Shown piece after piece: positions 15,239 to 24,853 of a stretch of 47,710 bases of DNA. The stretch spans positions 1 to 47,710 of the forward strand of contig JAPPNY010000105.1 of NCBI GenBank assembly GCA_028818385.1, written 5' to 3'. The number at the start of each line of letters is the position of its first letter. Within the stretch, counting starts at the first letter, position 1. The stretch comes from Spirochaetaceae bacterium (GTDB taxonomy: Bacteria > Spirochaetota > Spirochaetia > SZUA-6 > Bin103). A model generated the notes under the pieces. The model worked only from the letters and a program-made list of their open reading frames with translations. It was not told the DNA's origin and did not search any database. The position numbers were made by a program, and so were the translations under genes.

Positions 15239-16942
15239 ATGACCGATGCCCTTGAGCGGGATCTGATCAGAATCGACGGCCGGCCGTACGGCCACTACCG
15301 GGACCTCCGTGGGCGCCGCTATCCGCTGGGTGGCTGCACCCTGCAGGTAGACCATGTACAGGGCGATCCGTTCGCTGCGCCGAGTCGACTGCGCGTCGAC
15401 GTACCCGGCGCCGCTCTGAGGCTGCCGGAGTGGGCGCGCAGCGGCAGGGAAGCACGCCGCGCGACGGCCGACTTTCTGCAGCGGGCGCTCGGTCCCGCAC
15501 TGTCCCGGTCTGCGGGCGGGGCAGGCAGCGGCAAGAGCGGGCTGCTGGAGATCACGCGTGCCGGTCAGGAGGTGCTGGACCGAACCGGTGTCGTTGTGGA
15601 CGCGGACGGCAGCGCGCGGCTGCGTCTGTGCGCGGGGCTGCCTGCGGCGGGGCGGCGCATCCTCGGTCGCGCTGCCGCCGACCTGCTGGCACGGCGTCTG
15701 CGCTCCGCGATCGATGCCGTCGCAGACGGGCTCGACCGCAGCGCGCTGCGTTTGCACGTGCATGCGGTGGAGGACCAGGTCGCGCTGCGCTCGCAGCTCA
15801 CGGGGCACGGTCTGATCGCGTTTCTTGCCGAAGAAAGCGTGCTGCCGCGCCGCAGTGGCGTGGATGCGCGTCCGCTGCCGGAAGCGCTGCCGTTGACGGT
15901 GCCCGACGCCCTCGCGGTCACGCTTCGTGCCCCGCACGCCGGCGTGCTCCGAGGGCTGGGGATTCGTGCGGGCGTCACCCTGGTCGTCGGCGGCGGCTAC
16001 CACGGCAAGTCCACCCTGCTGCAGGCGCTTGCCCTGGGGATGTACGACCACGTGCCCGGCGACGGCCGCGAGCGGTGCGTCTCCGCCGAAGAGCTGGTGA
16101 CCGTGCGCGCCGAGGATGGCCGCTCTGTGCGGGGTGTGTGCCTCAGCCCGTTCATCCGCGATCTGCCGCTCGGGCGGGAGACCCGCAGCTTCGACAGCGA
16201 CGACGCCTCGGGCAGCACCTCGCAGGCGGCGGCGATCGTCGAGGCCCTGGAGGTCGGGGCGTCCGGCCTGCTGATCGACGAAGACACGGCCGCTACCAAT
16301 TTCATGATCCGTGACGCGCGCATGCGCCGACTGGTTCCCGGCGACCGCGAGCCGATCACTCCCTATATCGACCGCGTGCGCCAGCTCTGGGAGATCCGCG
16401 GGGTATCGTCGGTGCTGGTGGTCGGCGGGGCGGGCGACTACCTGGACGTCGCCGACTGCGTCATCCAACTGGACGGCTACCAACCCCGAGATGTCACGGC
16501 TCGGGCGCGTGAGGTCGCGGCCGCACATCCGCTGGGCGAGGCGCGGCCGCGCGCTCCGGATGCATGGCCGCCGGCCGCGCCGCGAGTTCCCTTGCCGGAC
16601 GGATTGGATCCCCGTCGAGGCCGCCGGCCGGAAAGGGTGCGCGCCGTAAGAACGCGGGCGATCGAGTTCGGGCGCGAGGAGATCGACGTCAGCCTGCTGT
16701 ACCAGATCGTGGATCCGGCGCAGTGCCGGATGATCGGCGACGTGCTGCTGTGGCTCACGCGCGGCCTGTGCGACGGCCGCCGCGATCTTCCCGCAGTCAT
16801 GGCGGAGCTCGACGCAAGGATGCGTGCCGGCGGTATCGAGGAACTGGCCGAGCCGGGGTTCGGCGACCGGGCGCAGGTCCGTCGTTTCGAGATCGCTTCC
16901 GCCCTCAACCGGCTGCGCAGCCTGCGCGTGGCGACGAGCTGA
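15239..16942 (+). CDS. ABC-class ATPase of the COG3044 (PF09818) type
   Basis: 567 aa from ATG at 15239, behind GGAGGT. Characteristic features are the N-terminal IDGRPYGHYRDLRG, the unusual P-loop VGGGYHGKSTLL (about residues 250-262), the ABC-like DASGSTSQAAAI, the Walker B LLIDEDTAATNFM, and VVGGAGDYLDVAD. The family is cytosolic, widespread and functionally unassigned; a eukaryotic member has been linked to RNA binding. All expected motifs are intact. The neighbouring methyltransferase starts 47 nt downstream but seems to have its own promoter. Confidence 0.85.
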   Translation: MTDALERDLIRIDGRPYGHYRDLRGRRYPLGGCTLQVDHVQGDPFAAPSRLRVDVPGAALRLPEWARSGREARRATADFLQRALGPALSRSAGGAGSGKSGLLEITRAGQEVLDRTGVVVDADGSARLRLCAGLPAAGRRILGRAAADLLARRLRSAIDAVADGLDRSALRLHVHAVEDQVALRSQLTGHGLIAFLAEESVLPRRSGVDARPLPEALPLTVPDALAVTLRAPHAGVLRGLGIRAGVTLVVGGGYHGKSTLLQALALGMYDHVPGDGRERCVSAEELVTVRAEDGRSVRGVCLSPFIRDLPLGRETRSFDSDDASGSTSQAAAIVEALEVGASGLLIDEDTAATNFMIRDARMRRLVPGDREPITPYIDRVRQLWEIRGVSSVLVVGGAGDYLDVADCVIQLDGYQPRDVTARAREVAAAHPLGEARPRAPDAWPPAAPRVPLPDGLDPRRGRRPERVRAVRTRAIEFGREEIDVSLLYQIVDPAQCRMIGDVLLWLTRGLCDGRRDLPAVMAELDARMRAGGIEELAEPGFGDRAQVRRFEIASALNRLRSLRVATS

Positions 16943-16989
16943 CGGATCGGACCGCGGCATGTCTCGCGGCCCTTTGGTACGATGTCCCG

Positions 16990-17736
16990 GTGGTCGAGCG
17001 CCAATTTGCCGAGCCGCGTCTGGCCGCTCTCTACGATCCCCTCTGCGGGCGTGAGTGCCGCGCCGACTTTCGCTTCTACCTGCCGTTGGTGATGGCGGCG
17101 AAGGGCGTTCTCGACGTCGGCTGCGGGACGGGTGCGCTGCTGCATTGGGCGCGCGAGACCGGGCACGCCGGGAGGTTGGTCGGACTCGACCCGGCCCGGG
17201 GGATGCTCGACATGGCACGGACACGCGCGGACATCGAGTGGGTCTTCGGCGACCTGACGACGGTCGCATGGGAGCGGGAGTTCGACCTGGCCGTGATGAC
17301 CGGCCATGCGTTTCAGCAATTGGTCGAGGATGACGAGATTCGTGCCTCGCTCGCCTCGATTCACTCCTCGCTCGCCGACGATGGGGTCTTCGCGTTCGAG
17401 ACCCGCAACCCGCTCGCGCGGGAGTGGGAGCGGTGGAGGCCCGAGCACGGGGTCGAGTTCGTCGGCCCCGATGGCGTCCCGGTGCGTTTCGAGGCCAGGG
17501 TGGATGCACCGGTCTCAGGCGATCTCGTTCGATTCACCTGCACCTACACGAGCGCTCGTTGGAACCGGCCGGAGCCGAGCCGAGCCATCTTGAGGTTCCT
17601 CGATGCCGAGACGGTGGCGGCGTTCCTTGGCGATGCGGGCTTCGCGATCGAGGATCAGTTTGGCGACTGGGATCGGAGCACGCTCGTGAACACGAGCCCG
17701 GAGATCATCACCATCGCCCGGCGGGCTCAGTTGTAG
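16990..17736 (+). CDS. Class I SAM-dependent methyltransferase
   Basis: 248 aa from GTG at 16990, with a TANNNT box (TACGAT, 16978-16983) 6 nt upstream that supports this start and a leaderless transcript. Motif I is LDVGCGTGALL (about residues 40-50), then LVGLDPARGMLDMA, a post-motif Asp, and FDLAVMTGHAFQQL. The N-terminus AEPRLAALYDPLCG is typical of small-molecule methyltransferases of the UbiE/TylM1 shape. Substrate unknown. The last 10 nt overlap the convergent dehydratase gene. Confidence 0.85.
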   Translation: MVERQFAEPRLAALYDPLCGRECRADFRFYLPLVMAAKGVLDVGCGTGALLHWARETGHAGRLVGLDPARGMLDMARTRADIEWVFGDLTTVAWEREFDLAVMTGHAFQQLVEDDEIRASLASIHSSLADDGVFAFETRNPLAREWERWRPEHGVEFVGPDGVPVRFEARVDAPVSGDLVRFTCTYTSARWNRPEPSRAILRFLDAETVAAFLGDAGFAIEDQFGDWDRSTLVNTSPEIITIARRAQL

Positions 17737-18866
17737 CCGGTCGAGCCGTCCGGACGGGCCGGTGCATGGCGCTCCCAGTGGCGGTACGGGTCGCCCCGGA
17801 TCGCGTCCTCGTCCACTTCGATGCCGAACCCGGGCCGGTCGCTCACCTGCAGGTACCCGCCGGCCGGCAACAGCACCCCGTCGAACCTGCGGCGAGTCTC
17901 TTCGCTCGGCAGGACGTACTCCAGGATCTTGAAGTTGGGCGTCGCCAGTGCGAAGTGCGCGTTCACCGCGGTTGCCAGCGGTCCCATCGGATTGTGCGGG
18001 GCGACGGGCACGTAGTGCGCCTCGGCGATGGCTGCGATCTTGCGCATCTCCAGCAGCCCGCCACAGACGCACACGTCCGGCTGGATGATGTCGGCGCCCT
18101 GCGCGGCCAGCAGGCTCAGGAACTCGAAGCGGCCGTAGAGGCACTCGCCGGTGGCCAGCGGCACCTGCATCTGCGCGCGCAGCCGCGCCCAGGCGGGGAT
18201 GTGCTCCGGGCGCAGCGGCTCTTCGTAGAAGTACGGATCGAAGGGCGCCAGCGCGTTTGCCAACTGCAGCGCCCGGATCGGCTCCAGGATGCGCGCGTGC
18301 GGGTCGAACGCGTACTCCCAGTCCTCGGGGGTGTGCTCGCGCAGTTCCTGGAAGTAGCGCGCCGCCGCCGCGCACACGCGGCCCCACCGGTCCGCGTCCG
18401 GGTCGAGCAGGTAGGGGCTGGTCTTGAAGGCCGTGAAACCCCACTGGTCGTGGAGCCGGTGCGCGCGCTCGGCCGCATCGGCCCCGTCCCGCCCCTTGAT
18501 CGCGTGGTAGACGCGGACGCGGTCGCGCGCGGCGCCGCCCAGCAGGCGGTAGACCGGCAGCCCGGCCTCCTTGCCGGCGATGTCCCAGAGCGCCTGGTCG
18601 AAGGCGGAGATCGCCGCCAGCCCGACTCCCCCCGGCGGGAACCGGAACTGCTGGTGGATCTTCATCATCAGGTACTCGATGCGCCGCGGATCCTCGCCGC
18701 CGACCAGCTCGAACAGGTAGTCGGCGATCGGCGCCACGCTCAGGTCGGGTCCGGTGGAGTACGCCTCGCCCCAGCCGTGAATGCCCTGGTCGGTGTGCAC
18801 CTTTACGAGCGCGCGCGAGCGTGCTTCAAGAGCCGTCATGTGGGTGGAGATGCCGGTGATCTTCAT
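17727..18866 (-). CDS. Mandelate racemase/muconate lactonizing enzyme family (galactonate dehydratase-like)
   Basis: 379 aa from ATG at 18866, behind a GAGG site. The N-terminal capping domain (MKITGISTHMT, GIHGWGEAYSTG) precedes the enolase-fold barrel. Metal ligands can be placed in FDPHAR, FYEEPLRPE and ATGECLYGR; the C-terminal His of PHNPMGPLATAVN is the usual acid/base of the galactonate/mannonate dehydratase group. The usual VDFHG second-metal segment reads FDPHA, so this is probably a sugar-acid dehydratase whose exact substrate is not predictable. Confidence 0.85.
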   Translation of the reverse strand: MKITGISTHMTALEARSRALVKVHTDQGIHGWGEAYSTGPDLSVAPIADYLFELVGGEDPRRIEYLMMKIHQQFRFPPGGVGLAAISAFDQALWDIAGKEAGLPVYRLLGGAARDRVRVYHAIKGRDGADAAERAHRLHDQWGFTAFKTSPYLLDPDADRWGRVCAAAARYFQELREHTPEDWEYAFDPHARILEPIRALQLANALAPFDPYFYEEPLRPEHIPAWARLRAQMQVPLATGECLYGRFEFLSLLAAQGADIIQPDVCVCGGLLEMRKIAAIAEAHYVPVAPHNPMGPLATAVNAHFALATPNFKILEYVLPSEETRRRFDGVLLPAGGYLQVSDRPGFGIEVDEDAIRGDPYRHWERHAPARPDGSTGYN

Positions 18867-18969
18867 CGCTGCCTCGTCGCATAGCATCGTCGGCGCGCGA
18901 AGGCGCCGCAAGCGATCCGCGGCGCCCGCGCGGTGGTTGCGGTCCCGGCCCGCGGCATACACTGCCGTG

Positions 18970-19476
18970 GTGGAGATTCCACGCCCGCGCGCACCCGCGA
19001 CGCGTAACGAGCGCATCGCGGGACGCATCCTGTCGTCGCTTGTCGCGCTGACCACCACCTATTTCTTCGTGCTGCTGTACGACATGGTGAGCCCGGTGGT
19101 GTTCGCGGCGGTCGACACCGGCGGCGAGCCGGCGACGCGGTCGACGACGCGGCGGTCGGCGGCCGGATCGCTGATCATGATCGTGCTGGCCGGTGGCTGG
19201 GCCTACGCGGTGTGGGTCTCGTTCCGCTACGTGTGGTCGCACCGGTTCGGCACCGTCTACTCCCGCGCTGCCATGGCGTTCGGGGTGGCCCTCGGCGGCG
19301 GCAGCGTCGTGCAGGCGGTGTTCGCCCTGCTGGTCGCCCTGGAGGTGGAGCAGGGCAGCCTCACGCCGGCCGTGATCACCGTTCCCGCGCTCATGGTGGC
19401 GGCAGCCGCGGCGCTCCTGCTCGGGCGCTTCCTGCGGGGGCGCTCTCAGCAGTCAAACGAATCGCGCAACGCCTGA
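18970..19476 (+). CDS. Small integral membrane protein, unknown function
   Basis: 168 aa from GTG at 18970. A TACACT box lies 6 nt upstream, so a leaderless start fits. Four hydrophobic segments are visible: around residues 21-48 (LVALTTTYFFVLLYDM), 66-85 (LIMIVLAGGWAYAVWV), 100-125 and 135-155. A short basic tail follows. I recognise no family. It is divergent from the dehydratase and 146 nt ahead of the ABC ATPase. Confidence 0.6.
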   Translation: MEIPRPRAPATRNERIAGRILSSLVALTTTYFFVLLYDMVSPVVFAAVDTGGEPATRSTTRRSAAGSLIMIVLAGGWAYAVWVSFRYVWSHRFGTVYSRAAMAFGVALGGGSVVQAVFALLVALEVEQGSLTPAVITVPALMVAAAAALLLGRFLRGRSQQSNESRNA

Positions 19477-19622
19477 CACGCGTCCGCCAGCCGCGCCTTG
19501 GAAAGCGTGGTGACCCGGCGCCTGCAGTTTGACTCCCTTACCGCGGTTTTCTACGATCATGGCCCTGATGGGAGCATTCACGGCGTCGCCCGTCGTGCCG
19601 CGTACCTGCCGGAGCACGATCG

Positions 19623-21803
19623 GTGGCTGACACCCTCCTGGAGATCAACGACCTCCACACCTACTTCCGCACCAAGGCGGGCGTCGTCCGCGCCGTGGAC
19701 GGGGTGTCCCTGTCGATCGACAAGGGCAAGACGGTCGGCCTGGTGGGGGAGAGCGGCTGCGGAAAGAGCGTCCTTGCGCAGTCGATTCTGCAGATCCAGA
19801 CGTGGCCGGGCGAGATCGAGGGCGGGCAGGTCATCCTGCACGGCGACAACGGCGCCGAGCCGGAGATCCTGACCGATCACCTGCCCAAGGCGGAGCGGCT
19901 GCGGCAGATCCGCGGCAACCAGATCGCCTACATCCACCAGGAGCCGATGGCGGCGCTGAGCCTGCTGCACACGGTCGGCAACCAGCTCCGCGAGGCGGTG
20001 CTGGTCCACAACCCGGAGATGTCCAAGGATCAGGCGAACGAGATCGCCGTCAAGATGCTGGGCGACGTCGGCATCCCGCGCGCCGAGACCCGCCTGGACT
20101 CCTACATCTTCAACTTCTCCGGCGGCATGCGGCAGCGGGTGATGATCGCCATGGCGCTCATCAACCATCCACGCCTGCTGATCGCCGACGAGCCCACGAC
20201 CGCCATCGACGTGACCATCCAGGCGCAGGTACTGGAGCTGATGCGCGACATCCAGCAGCGCTTCGACATGTCGATGCTGTTCATCACCCACGACTTGGCG
20301 GTCATCGCCGAGATCGCCGAGGAGGTGGTGGTCATGTACCTGGGGCGGGTGGTCGAGCGCACGACCGTCACCCGCCTGTTCGAGAACCCCAGGCATCCCT
20401 ACACGCAGGCGCTGATCGGATCGCTGCCCAGCGCCGAGCACGAGCGGGGAGCGCTGGCCAGCATCCGCGGCACCGTCCCCGATCCGTACTCGCGGCCGAC
20501 CGGCTGCGCCTTCCGCAACCGCTGCGACCACTTCATCGAAGGGGTGTGCGACCGCAACGTGCCGGCCCTGGTCGAGCTTGAGGAAAACCATGACGCCCGC
20601 TGCTTCCTGCACTCCGAGGAGATCGAGTTGGGTGCGGAGCCGGACACGGGCGTGGCCGACGAGCCCGCGGCGTCGAGCGCGGCCACCGGCCGCCACCGGC
20701 GTCCCGGTGCGCAGCCGGCCGGCACGCCGGAAGGGGAGAACGGGGACGGGACTGCCGCCGCGCGTACCGCCGTGCAGCGCGGCACCACCGGAGCCGCGGT
20801 CCTCGCCTTGGACGACCTGCGCACCTACTTCCCGATCCGCAAGGGGTTCTTCCGCCGGCACGTGGGGTGGATCAAGGCCGTCGACGGCATCAGCTTCGAG
20901 ATCGGCGAGCGGGAGACGGTCAGCCTGGTGGGCGAAAGCGGCTGCGGCAAGTCGACGACGGCGCGTAGCATCGTGCGCGCGGTCGATCCGACCGGCGGCG
21001 AGGTGCGGTTCCACGCGCGTGACGGCTCCGTCCTGGAGGTCACGGACGTGGACCGGGACCAGTTGAACCTGCTGCGCCAGCAGGTGCGCATGCTGTTCCA
21101 GGACCCGTTCCAGTCGCTGAACCCCCGCTTCACGGTGGTCGACATCGTCGGCGAGCCGCTGCGCAACTTCGGCGTCGCCGACGGCGAGGGGCTCCGCGAG
21201 CGGGTCGGCGAGCTGCTGGAGGACGTCGGGCTCGACGCCCGGCACATGGGCCGCTACCCGCACGCGTTCTCCGGCGGCCAGCGCCAGCGCATCGGTCTGG
21301 CGCGGGCGCTGACGATGAACCCTCGCCTGCTCCTGGCCGACGAGCCCACCTCGGCGCTCGACGTCTCGGTGAAGGCGCAGATCCTCAACCTCATGCAGAA
21401 GCTGCAGGACGAGCACGGGCTGTCCTATCTGTTCATCACCCACGAGCTCGGCATCGTCCGCCACTTTTCGGACCGCTGCGGCGTGATGTACCTGGGCCGC
21501 ATCGTGGAGATGGGCACGACGGAGACGATCTTCCGCGACCCGCTGCACCCGTATACCGAGGCGCTGCTGTCGGCCGCGCCCGTGCCCAACCCGCGCGCCA
21601 AGATGGAACGCATCATCCTGGAGGGCGACGTGCCCGACCCGGCGGACGCGCCGCCGGGGTGCCCGTTTCACACCCGTTGCCCGTACGCGGAGGAGCGGTG
21701 CAAGAGCGAGGTGCCGGCGCTGCAGCCGCTCGAGGAGGGCTCGGACCACACCGTCGCCTGCCTGCGCGCCGAGGAGCTGGAGCTCCGCGGCGTGCGCTGG
21801 TAG
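19623..21803 (+). CDS. Oligopeptide/dipeptide-type ABC transporter, two ATPase domains fused
   Basis: 726 aa from GTG at 19623. Two complete OppD/OppF-like halves are joined by a linker (about residues 335-395) rich in A, G, P and T. Each half has Walker A (GESGCGKS), a signature (FSGGMRQRV and FSGGQRQRI), Walker B ([12 protein letters not shown] and [12 protein letters not shown]), an H-loop (FITHD, FITHE) and a C-terminal Cys-rich oligo_HPY segment ([16 protein letters not shown]). It should energise uptake of peptides or oligosaccharides. No permease or binding-protein gene is adjacent, so the membrane partners must be elsewhere. Confidence 0.92.
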   Translation: MADTLLEINDLHTYFRTKAGVVRAVDGVSLSIDKGKTVGLVGESGCGKSVLAQSILQIQTWPGEIEGGQVILHGDNGAEPEILTDHLPKAERLRQIRGNQIAYIHQEPMAALSLLHTVGNQLREAVLVHNPEMSKDQANEIAVKMLGDVGIPRAETRLDSYIFNFSGGMRQRVMIAMALINHPRLLIADEPTTAIDVTIQAQVLELMRDIQQRFDMSMLFITHDLAVIAEIAEEVVVMYLGRVVERTTVTRLFENPRHPYTQALIGSLPSAEHERGALASIRGTVPDPYSRPTGCAFRNRCDHFIEGVCDRNVPALVELEENHDARCFLHSEEIELGAEPDTGVADEPAASSAATGRHRRPGAQPAGTPEGENGDGTAAARTAVQRGTTGAAVLALDDLRTYFPIRKGFFRRHVGWIKAVDGISFEIGERETVSLVGESGCGKSTTARSIVRAVDPTGGEVRFHARDGSVLEVTDVDRDQLNLLRQQVRMLFQDPFQSLNPRFTVVDIVGEPLRNFGVADGEGLRERVGELLEDVGLDARHMGRYPHAFSGGQRQRIGLARALTMNPRLLLADEPTSALDVSVKAQILNLMQKLQDEHGLSYLFITHELGIVRHFSDRCGVMYLGRIVEMGTTETIFRDPLHPYTEALLSAAPVPNPRAKMERIILEGDVPDPADAPPGCPFHTRCPYAEERCKSEVPALQPLEEGSDHTVACLRAEELELRGVRW

Positions 21804-21828
21804 CGTCCCGCCACCCGATCCCGGCCCG

Positions 21829-22983
21829 ATGGCCACCGACCGCGCCCCCGACGGCTCCATCATCCTCGATCCCGAGTTCGGCGTGAGCCTGACGCCCGCC
21901 GAGTTCGAGGAACGCTTTCTCACACTGCACAAGCAGCTCTTCGCGTCCGACACGCAGGGGTTCGACGAGGTCACCGTGCACGCCTACGCGCCGCCGGCCG
22001 GCAGCTACCAGGTCGATCACTGCTTCTTCCACGACGGCCGCGACCTGCACCTCTACTACGTGACCGGCGACATGCGGAACACCGAGGCGTGGATCGCCGC
22101 GTATCGCACGGGCGACTACGAGCAGGCGAACCGGGTCTGCCTGGAGCCGGGGTGCGGCCACGCCGTGGGGGCCGACCTGTTCAGCCTGCAGTACCGCGAC
22201 ACGCTGCTGTTCGAGCCGGAAGGCCGCTTCGACCTGGCCAGCCGCTCCAACGCGCAGGTGTTCGCCTTCGACTCCGGCGGCCCGCGCCGCTACGGACTCC
22301 TCTACGGCGTGCGCGGCGGGGCGCCGGACGGCACGCCGTTCGTGGGCTTCAACGTCACGTGGTCGCCGGACCTGAAGGCGTGGACCGCCGGGGAGGGCAA
22401 CCCCGTGTGGGGGCCGCCGGCGTGGTGCAAGAAGGGATCGACCTGCAAGGACGCGCACGTGATGCGCTTCGGGGATCGATACCTTCTCTATTATATCGCC
22501 ATGGACCGGCACGGGTACGCCTGCATCGCGCTGGCGAGCACCCTCGATTGGCGGACGATCGACGACCACGGCGTGGTGCTCGCCCTGCCGCCGTCGCTGC
22601 GGGGCACCATGGGGATCGAGTCGCCGTTCGTGCTGCACCGGGACGGCATGTGGCACCTGTTCTACACCTACGGCGAGGGACTCCATCACGCGGTCAGCCC
22701 GTCGCCGGGCGGGTTCGTCGCCGCGCGCGGCAACACCTGGGACGTGGGCACCGGCGCCTACCTGATGGGGCCCTATCACGCGACCGAGATCGTCGAGCAG
22801 GACGGCCGTACCTTCCTGACCACCGACCGCAAGGAGCACACGCGCAAGCTCAACCGCGTCGCCGGCGTGTTGCGCTATCGCGGCTCCTACGAGGACGAGA
22901 AGACCCTGGAGGAGGGGATCTACGTCGCCGAAATCGAGTGGCACGGCGACCGGCCCGTGTTGCGCAAGCCTGAGCGGCCGTAG
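21829..22983 (+). CDS. Beta-propeller glycosidase-like protein (GH43/GH32-type fold)
   Basis: 384 aa. No signal peptide. Propeller-like repeats are visible: QVDHCFFHDGRDLHLYYVTG, WSPDLKAW, CKDAHVMRFGDRYLLYYI, GIESPFVLHRDGMWHLFYT. The HVMRFGDRYLLYYIAMDR and IESPFVL blocks resemble the GH43/GH62/DUF4975-like arabinofuranosidase fold, but a full catalytic triad cannot be assigned. It starts 25 nt after the ABC gene and is followed closely by the deacetylase pair, so it is probably in the same transcript. Confidence 0.65.
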   Translation: MATDRAPDGSIILDPEFGVSLTPAEFEERFLTLHKQLFASDTQGFDEVTVHAYAPPAGSYQVDHCFFHDGRDLHLYYVTGDMRNTEAWIAAYRTGDYEQANRVCLEPGCGHAVGADLFSLQYRDTLLFEPEGRFDLASRSNAQVFAFDSGGPRRYGLLYGVRGGAPDGTPFVGFNVTWSPDLKAWTAGEGNPVWGPPAWCKKGSTCKDAHVMRFGDRYLLYYIAMDRHGYACIALASTLDWRTIDDHGVVLALPPSLRGTMGIESPFVLHRDGMWHLFYTYGEGLHHAVSPSPGGFVAARGNTWDVGTGAYLMGPYHATEIVEQDGRTFLTTDRKEHTRKLNRVAGVLRYRGSYEDEKTLEEGIYVAEIEWHGDRPVLRKPERP

Positions 22984-23008
22984 CTCCCTGTCCTGGAGAC
23001 TCAGCCGA

Positions 23009-23926
23009 ATGGAGCTGGTCCTTAGCTACACCGCCGGCACGGCCGCCGCGGCCGGCAAGCTCGCCACGATCCTGAACGCGCACCGCGTCCGGCGTGCGCC
23101 GGCCACCGTCTTCGTGGCCGGCCGGATCGCCGAGATGACGCGCGAGGTGCTGCTGCCGGCGATCGGCGAGGCCGGCGATCTGGCCGACGTGAACACCGCC
23201 ACCTACCGGCATGCGCGCGTGCTGCGCAAGCCGCCGTGGTCGATCCCACAGCCGTCCGACCGGCTGATCGCGGAGGAGATCGCGCGCGGCGCCCTGGCGG
23301 TGCGCGAGGCCCTCGGCCGGCCCTGCCGCGGCGTGCGGCCCGCCGAGGGGGCGGGGGCGGGCTTCAGGGGCTGGGACGCGAACCTCTCGGCGATGCGGGA
23401 CGCCGGCCTGCGCTGGTCCTCCGCCTACGTGCGCTCGACCTACGGCGACACCGCTCCCGGAGACCTGTGCGGCCCGTTCAGCTACGCCGCCGACGGCCAC
23501 CCCGACCTGCTGGAGCTGCCCGCGCACGGCTGGCCGGACGCGGCGCTCAAGGCGAACGGCGCCGTCGACGCCGAAGCCCAGCAGCGTATCGTGCGCTGGC
23601 CGAGCCCCTTCGCCTATCCGGACGGGCTGGTGGAGACGCCGGAGCAGGAGCTCGCCGCGCACGGCGCCACGATCGCCGCCGCCCGTGACGCCGGCCTGCC
23701 GTACTGCTGTCTGGCCTTCGACGCCGATTCCACGGTCCGGCTCCAGGACCCGGAAGCGCGCGTCGTCGACCTGCTGATCGACCATGCCGCCACGGAGGGT
23801 CTGGCGCTCACCACTCTCGACGAGCTGGCCGGCCGCTTCGCTGCTGCCGCCCCGGCAACGCTCGCCGCCCCCGAGGTGCCGCCGAGCCGGGCGGCCGACT
23901 TCGACCCGGGCACGCTGTTCGCCTGA
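23009..23926 (+). CDS. NodB-like polysaccharide deacetylase homologue, catalytic residues lost
   Basis: 305 aa from ATG at 23009 (GGAG upstream). It aligns along its whole length with the next gene, yet the metal-binding and catalytic positions differ. The TYDTE motif reads SYTAG, the His of SHTWSH reads NTATYRH, and the late catalytic His region FHPW reads FDAD. Conserved structural blocks remain (GFRGW, FSYA, LLELPAHGW, WPSPFAYP). It is therefore likely a pseudoenzyme, perhaps a partner or binding subunit. It overlaps the next gene as TGATG. Confidence 0.75.
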   Translation: MELVLSYTAGTAAAAGKLATILNAHRVRRAPATVFVAGRIAEMTREVLLPAIGEAGDLADVNTATYRHARVLRKPPWSIPQPSDRLIAEEIARGALAVREALGRPCRGVRPAEGAGAGFRGWDANLSAMRDAGLRWSSAYVRSTYGDTAPGDLCGPFSYAADGHPDLLELPAHGWPDAALKANGAVDAEAQQRIVRWPSPFAYPDGLVETPEQELAAHGATIAAARDAGLPYCCLAFDADSTVRLQDPEARVVDLLIDHAATEGLALTTLDELAGRFAAAAPATLAAPEVPPSRAADFDPGTLFA

Positions 23927-24837
23927 TGCGCGTCGTCTTCACGTACGACACCGAGGAGCCGGGCCTGTGCATCCCGGCGTTGCGGGTGATCACCCGCGTG
24001 CACCGGCGGTTCGACGCGCCGATGACCCTGTTCGTGGTGGGCGAGCTGGCCGCCGGCGCGGAGGGGCCGGCGCTCAGGCGCCTGCTCGACGAGACGCCGG
24101 ATCTGCACGACGTCAACAGCCACACCTGGAGTCACTCGCGGCTGATCTGCAAGAACCCCTGGTCGCTGCCGGTGCCGACGCCGGAGTTCATCCATGAGGA
24201 GACCGCGCGCGGCGTGGCCGCGATCCGCGACCGGCTCGACCGCCCGTGCCGCGGCTTTCGCCCCCGCTCCGGGGCCGGCTGCGGCTTTCGCGGTTGCCCG
24301 GAGAACCTGTTCGCGCTTCGCGCCGCGGGCTGCGAGTGGAGCTCCGCCTACCTCAAGTCGGCCTTCGAGGACTCGCTGCCCGGCGACCTGCACGGGCCGT
24401 TCAGCTACGCCGACGACGGCTACGACGACCTGCTGGAGCTGCCCGGGCACGGCTGGCAGGACGCGCTGGTCAAGGACTACGGGCGCGGCATGCAGTACGC
24501 GGTGCGCTGGCCGTCGCCGTTCGCCTACCCGCAGCGCCTGGTGGAGACCCCGGCCGAGGAGTTCGCCGTGCACCGGCGCACGCTGGACGCCGCCTGCGAG
24601 GCCGGCCTGCCGTTCTGCTGCTTCGTGTTCCACCCGTGGACGATGATCCGGCGGCAGGATCCGGACGGCGAGTGCATCGACCTGCTGCTGCGACTGGCGC
24701 GCGAGCGGGGGCACGAGGTCACGACCCTGGACGCGGAGGCGCGGCGCTGCCGCGAGCGGCCGGACCTGCTGTCGGCGGCGCCGCCGATTCCGCCGCAGCG
24801 CACGCGCGGCTACGATGTCGCCCGACACTTTGCCTGA
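23926..24837 (+). CDS. Polysaccharide deacetylase (NodB homology) family protein
   Basis: 303 aa from ATG at 23926, coupled to the degenerate paralogue. NodB motif 1 is FTYDTEEPG (catalytic/metal Asp), motif 2 is NSHTWSH (H-x3-H type), motif 3 is RGFRPRSGAGCGFRG, motif 4 is LLELPGHGWQD and the late His is in FVFHPW. No signal peptide, so it would act in the cytoplasm on an acylated sugar or amide. A sulfatase follows 16 nt later, suggesting joint removal of acyl and sulfate groups. Confidence 0.85.
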   Translation: MRVVFTYDTEEPGLCIPALRVITRVHRRFDAPMTLFVVGELAAGAEGPALRRLLDETPDLHDVNSHTWSHSRLICKNPWSLPVPTPEFIHEETARGVAAIRDRLDRPCRGFRPRSGAGCGFRGCPENLFALRAAGCEWSSAYLKSAFEDSLPGDLHGPFSYADDGYDDLLELPGHGWQDALVKDYGRGMQYAVRWPSPFAYPQRLVETPAEEFAVHRRTLDAACEAGLPFCCFVFHPWTMIRRQDPDGECIDLLLRLARERGHEVTTLDAEARRCRERPDLLSAAPPIPPQRTRGYDVARHFA

Positions 24838-24853
24838 GCCCGAGGCCCCGACC

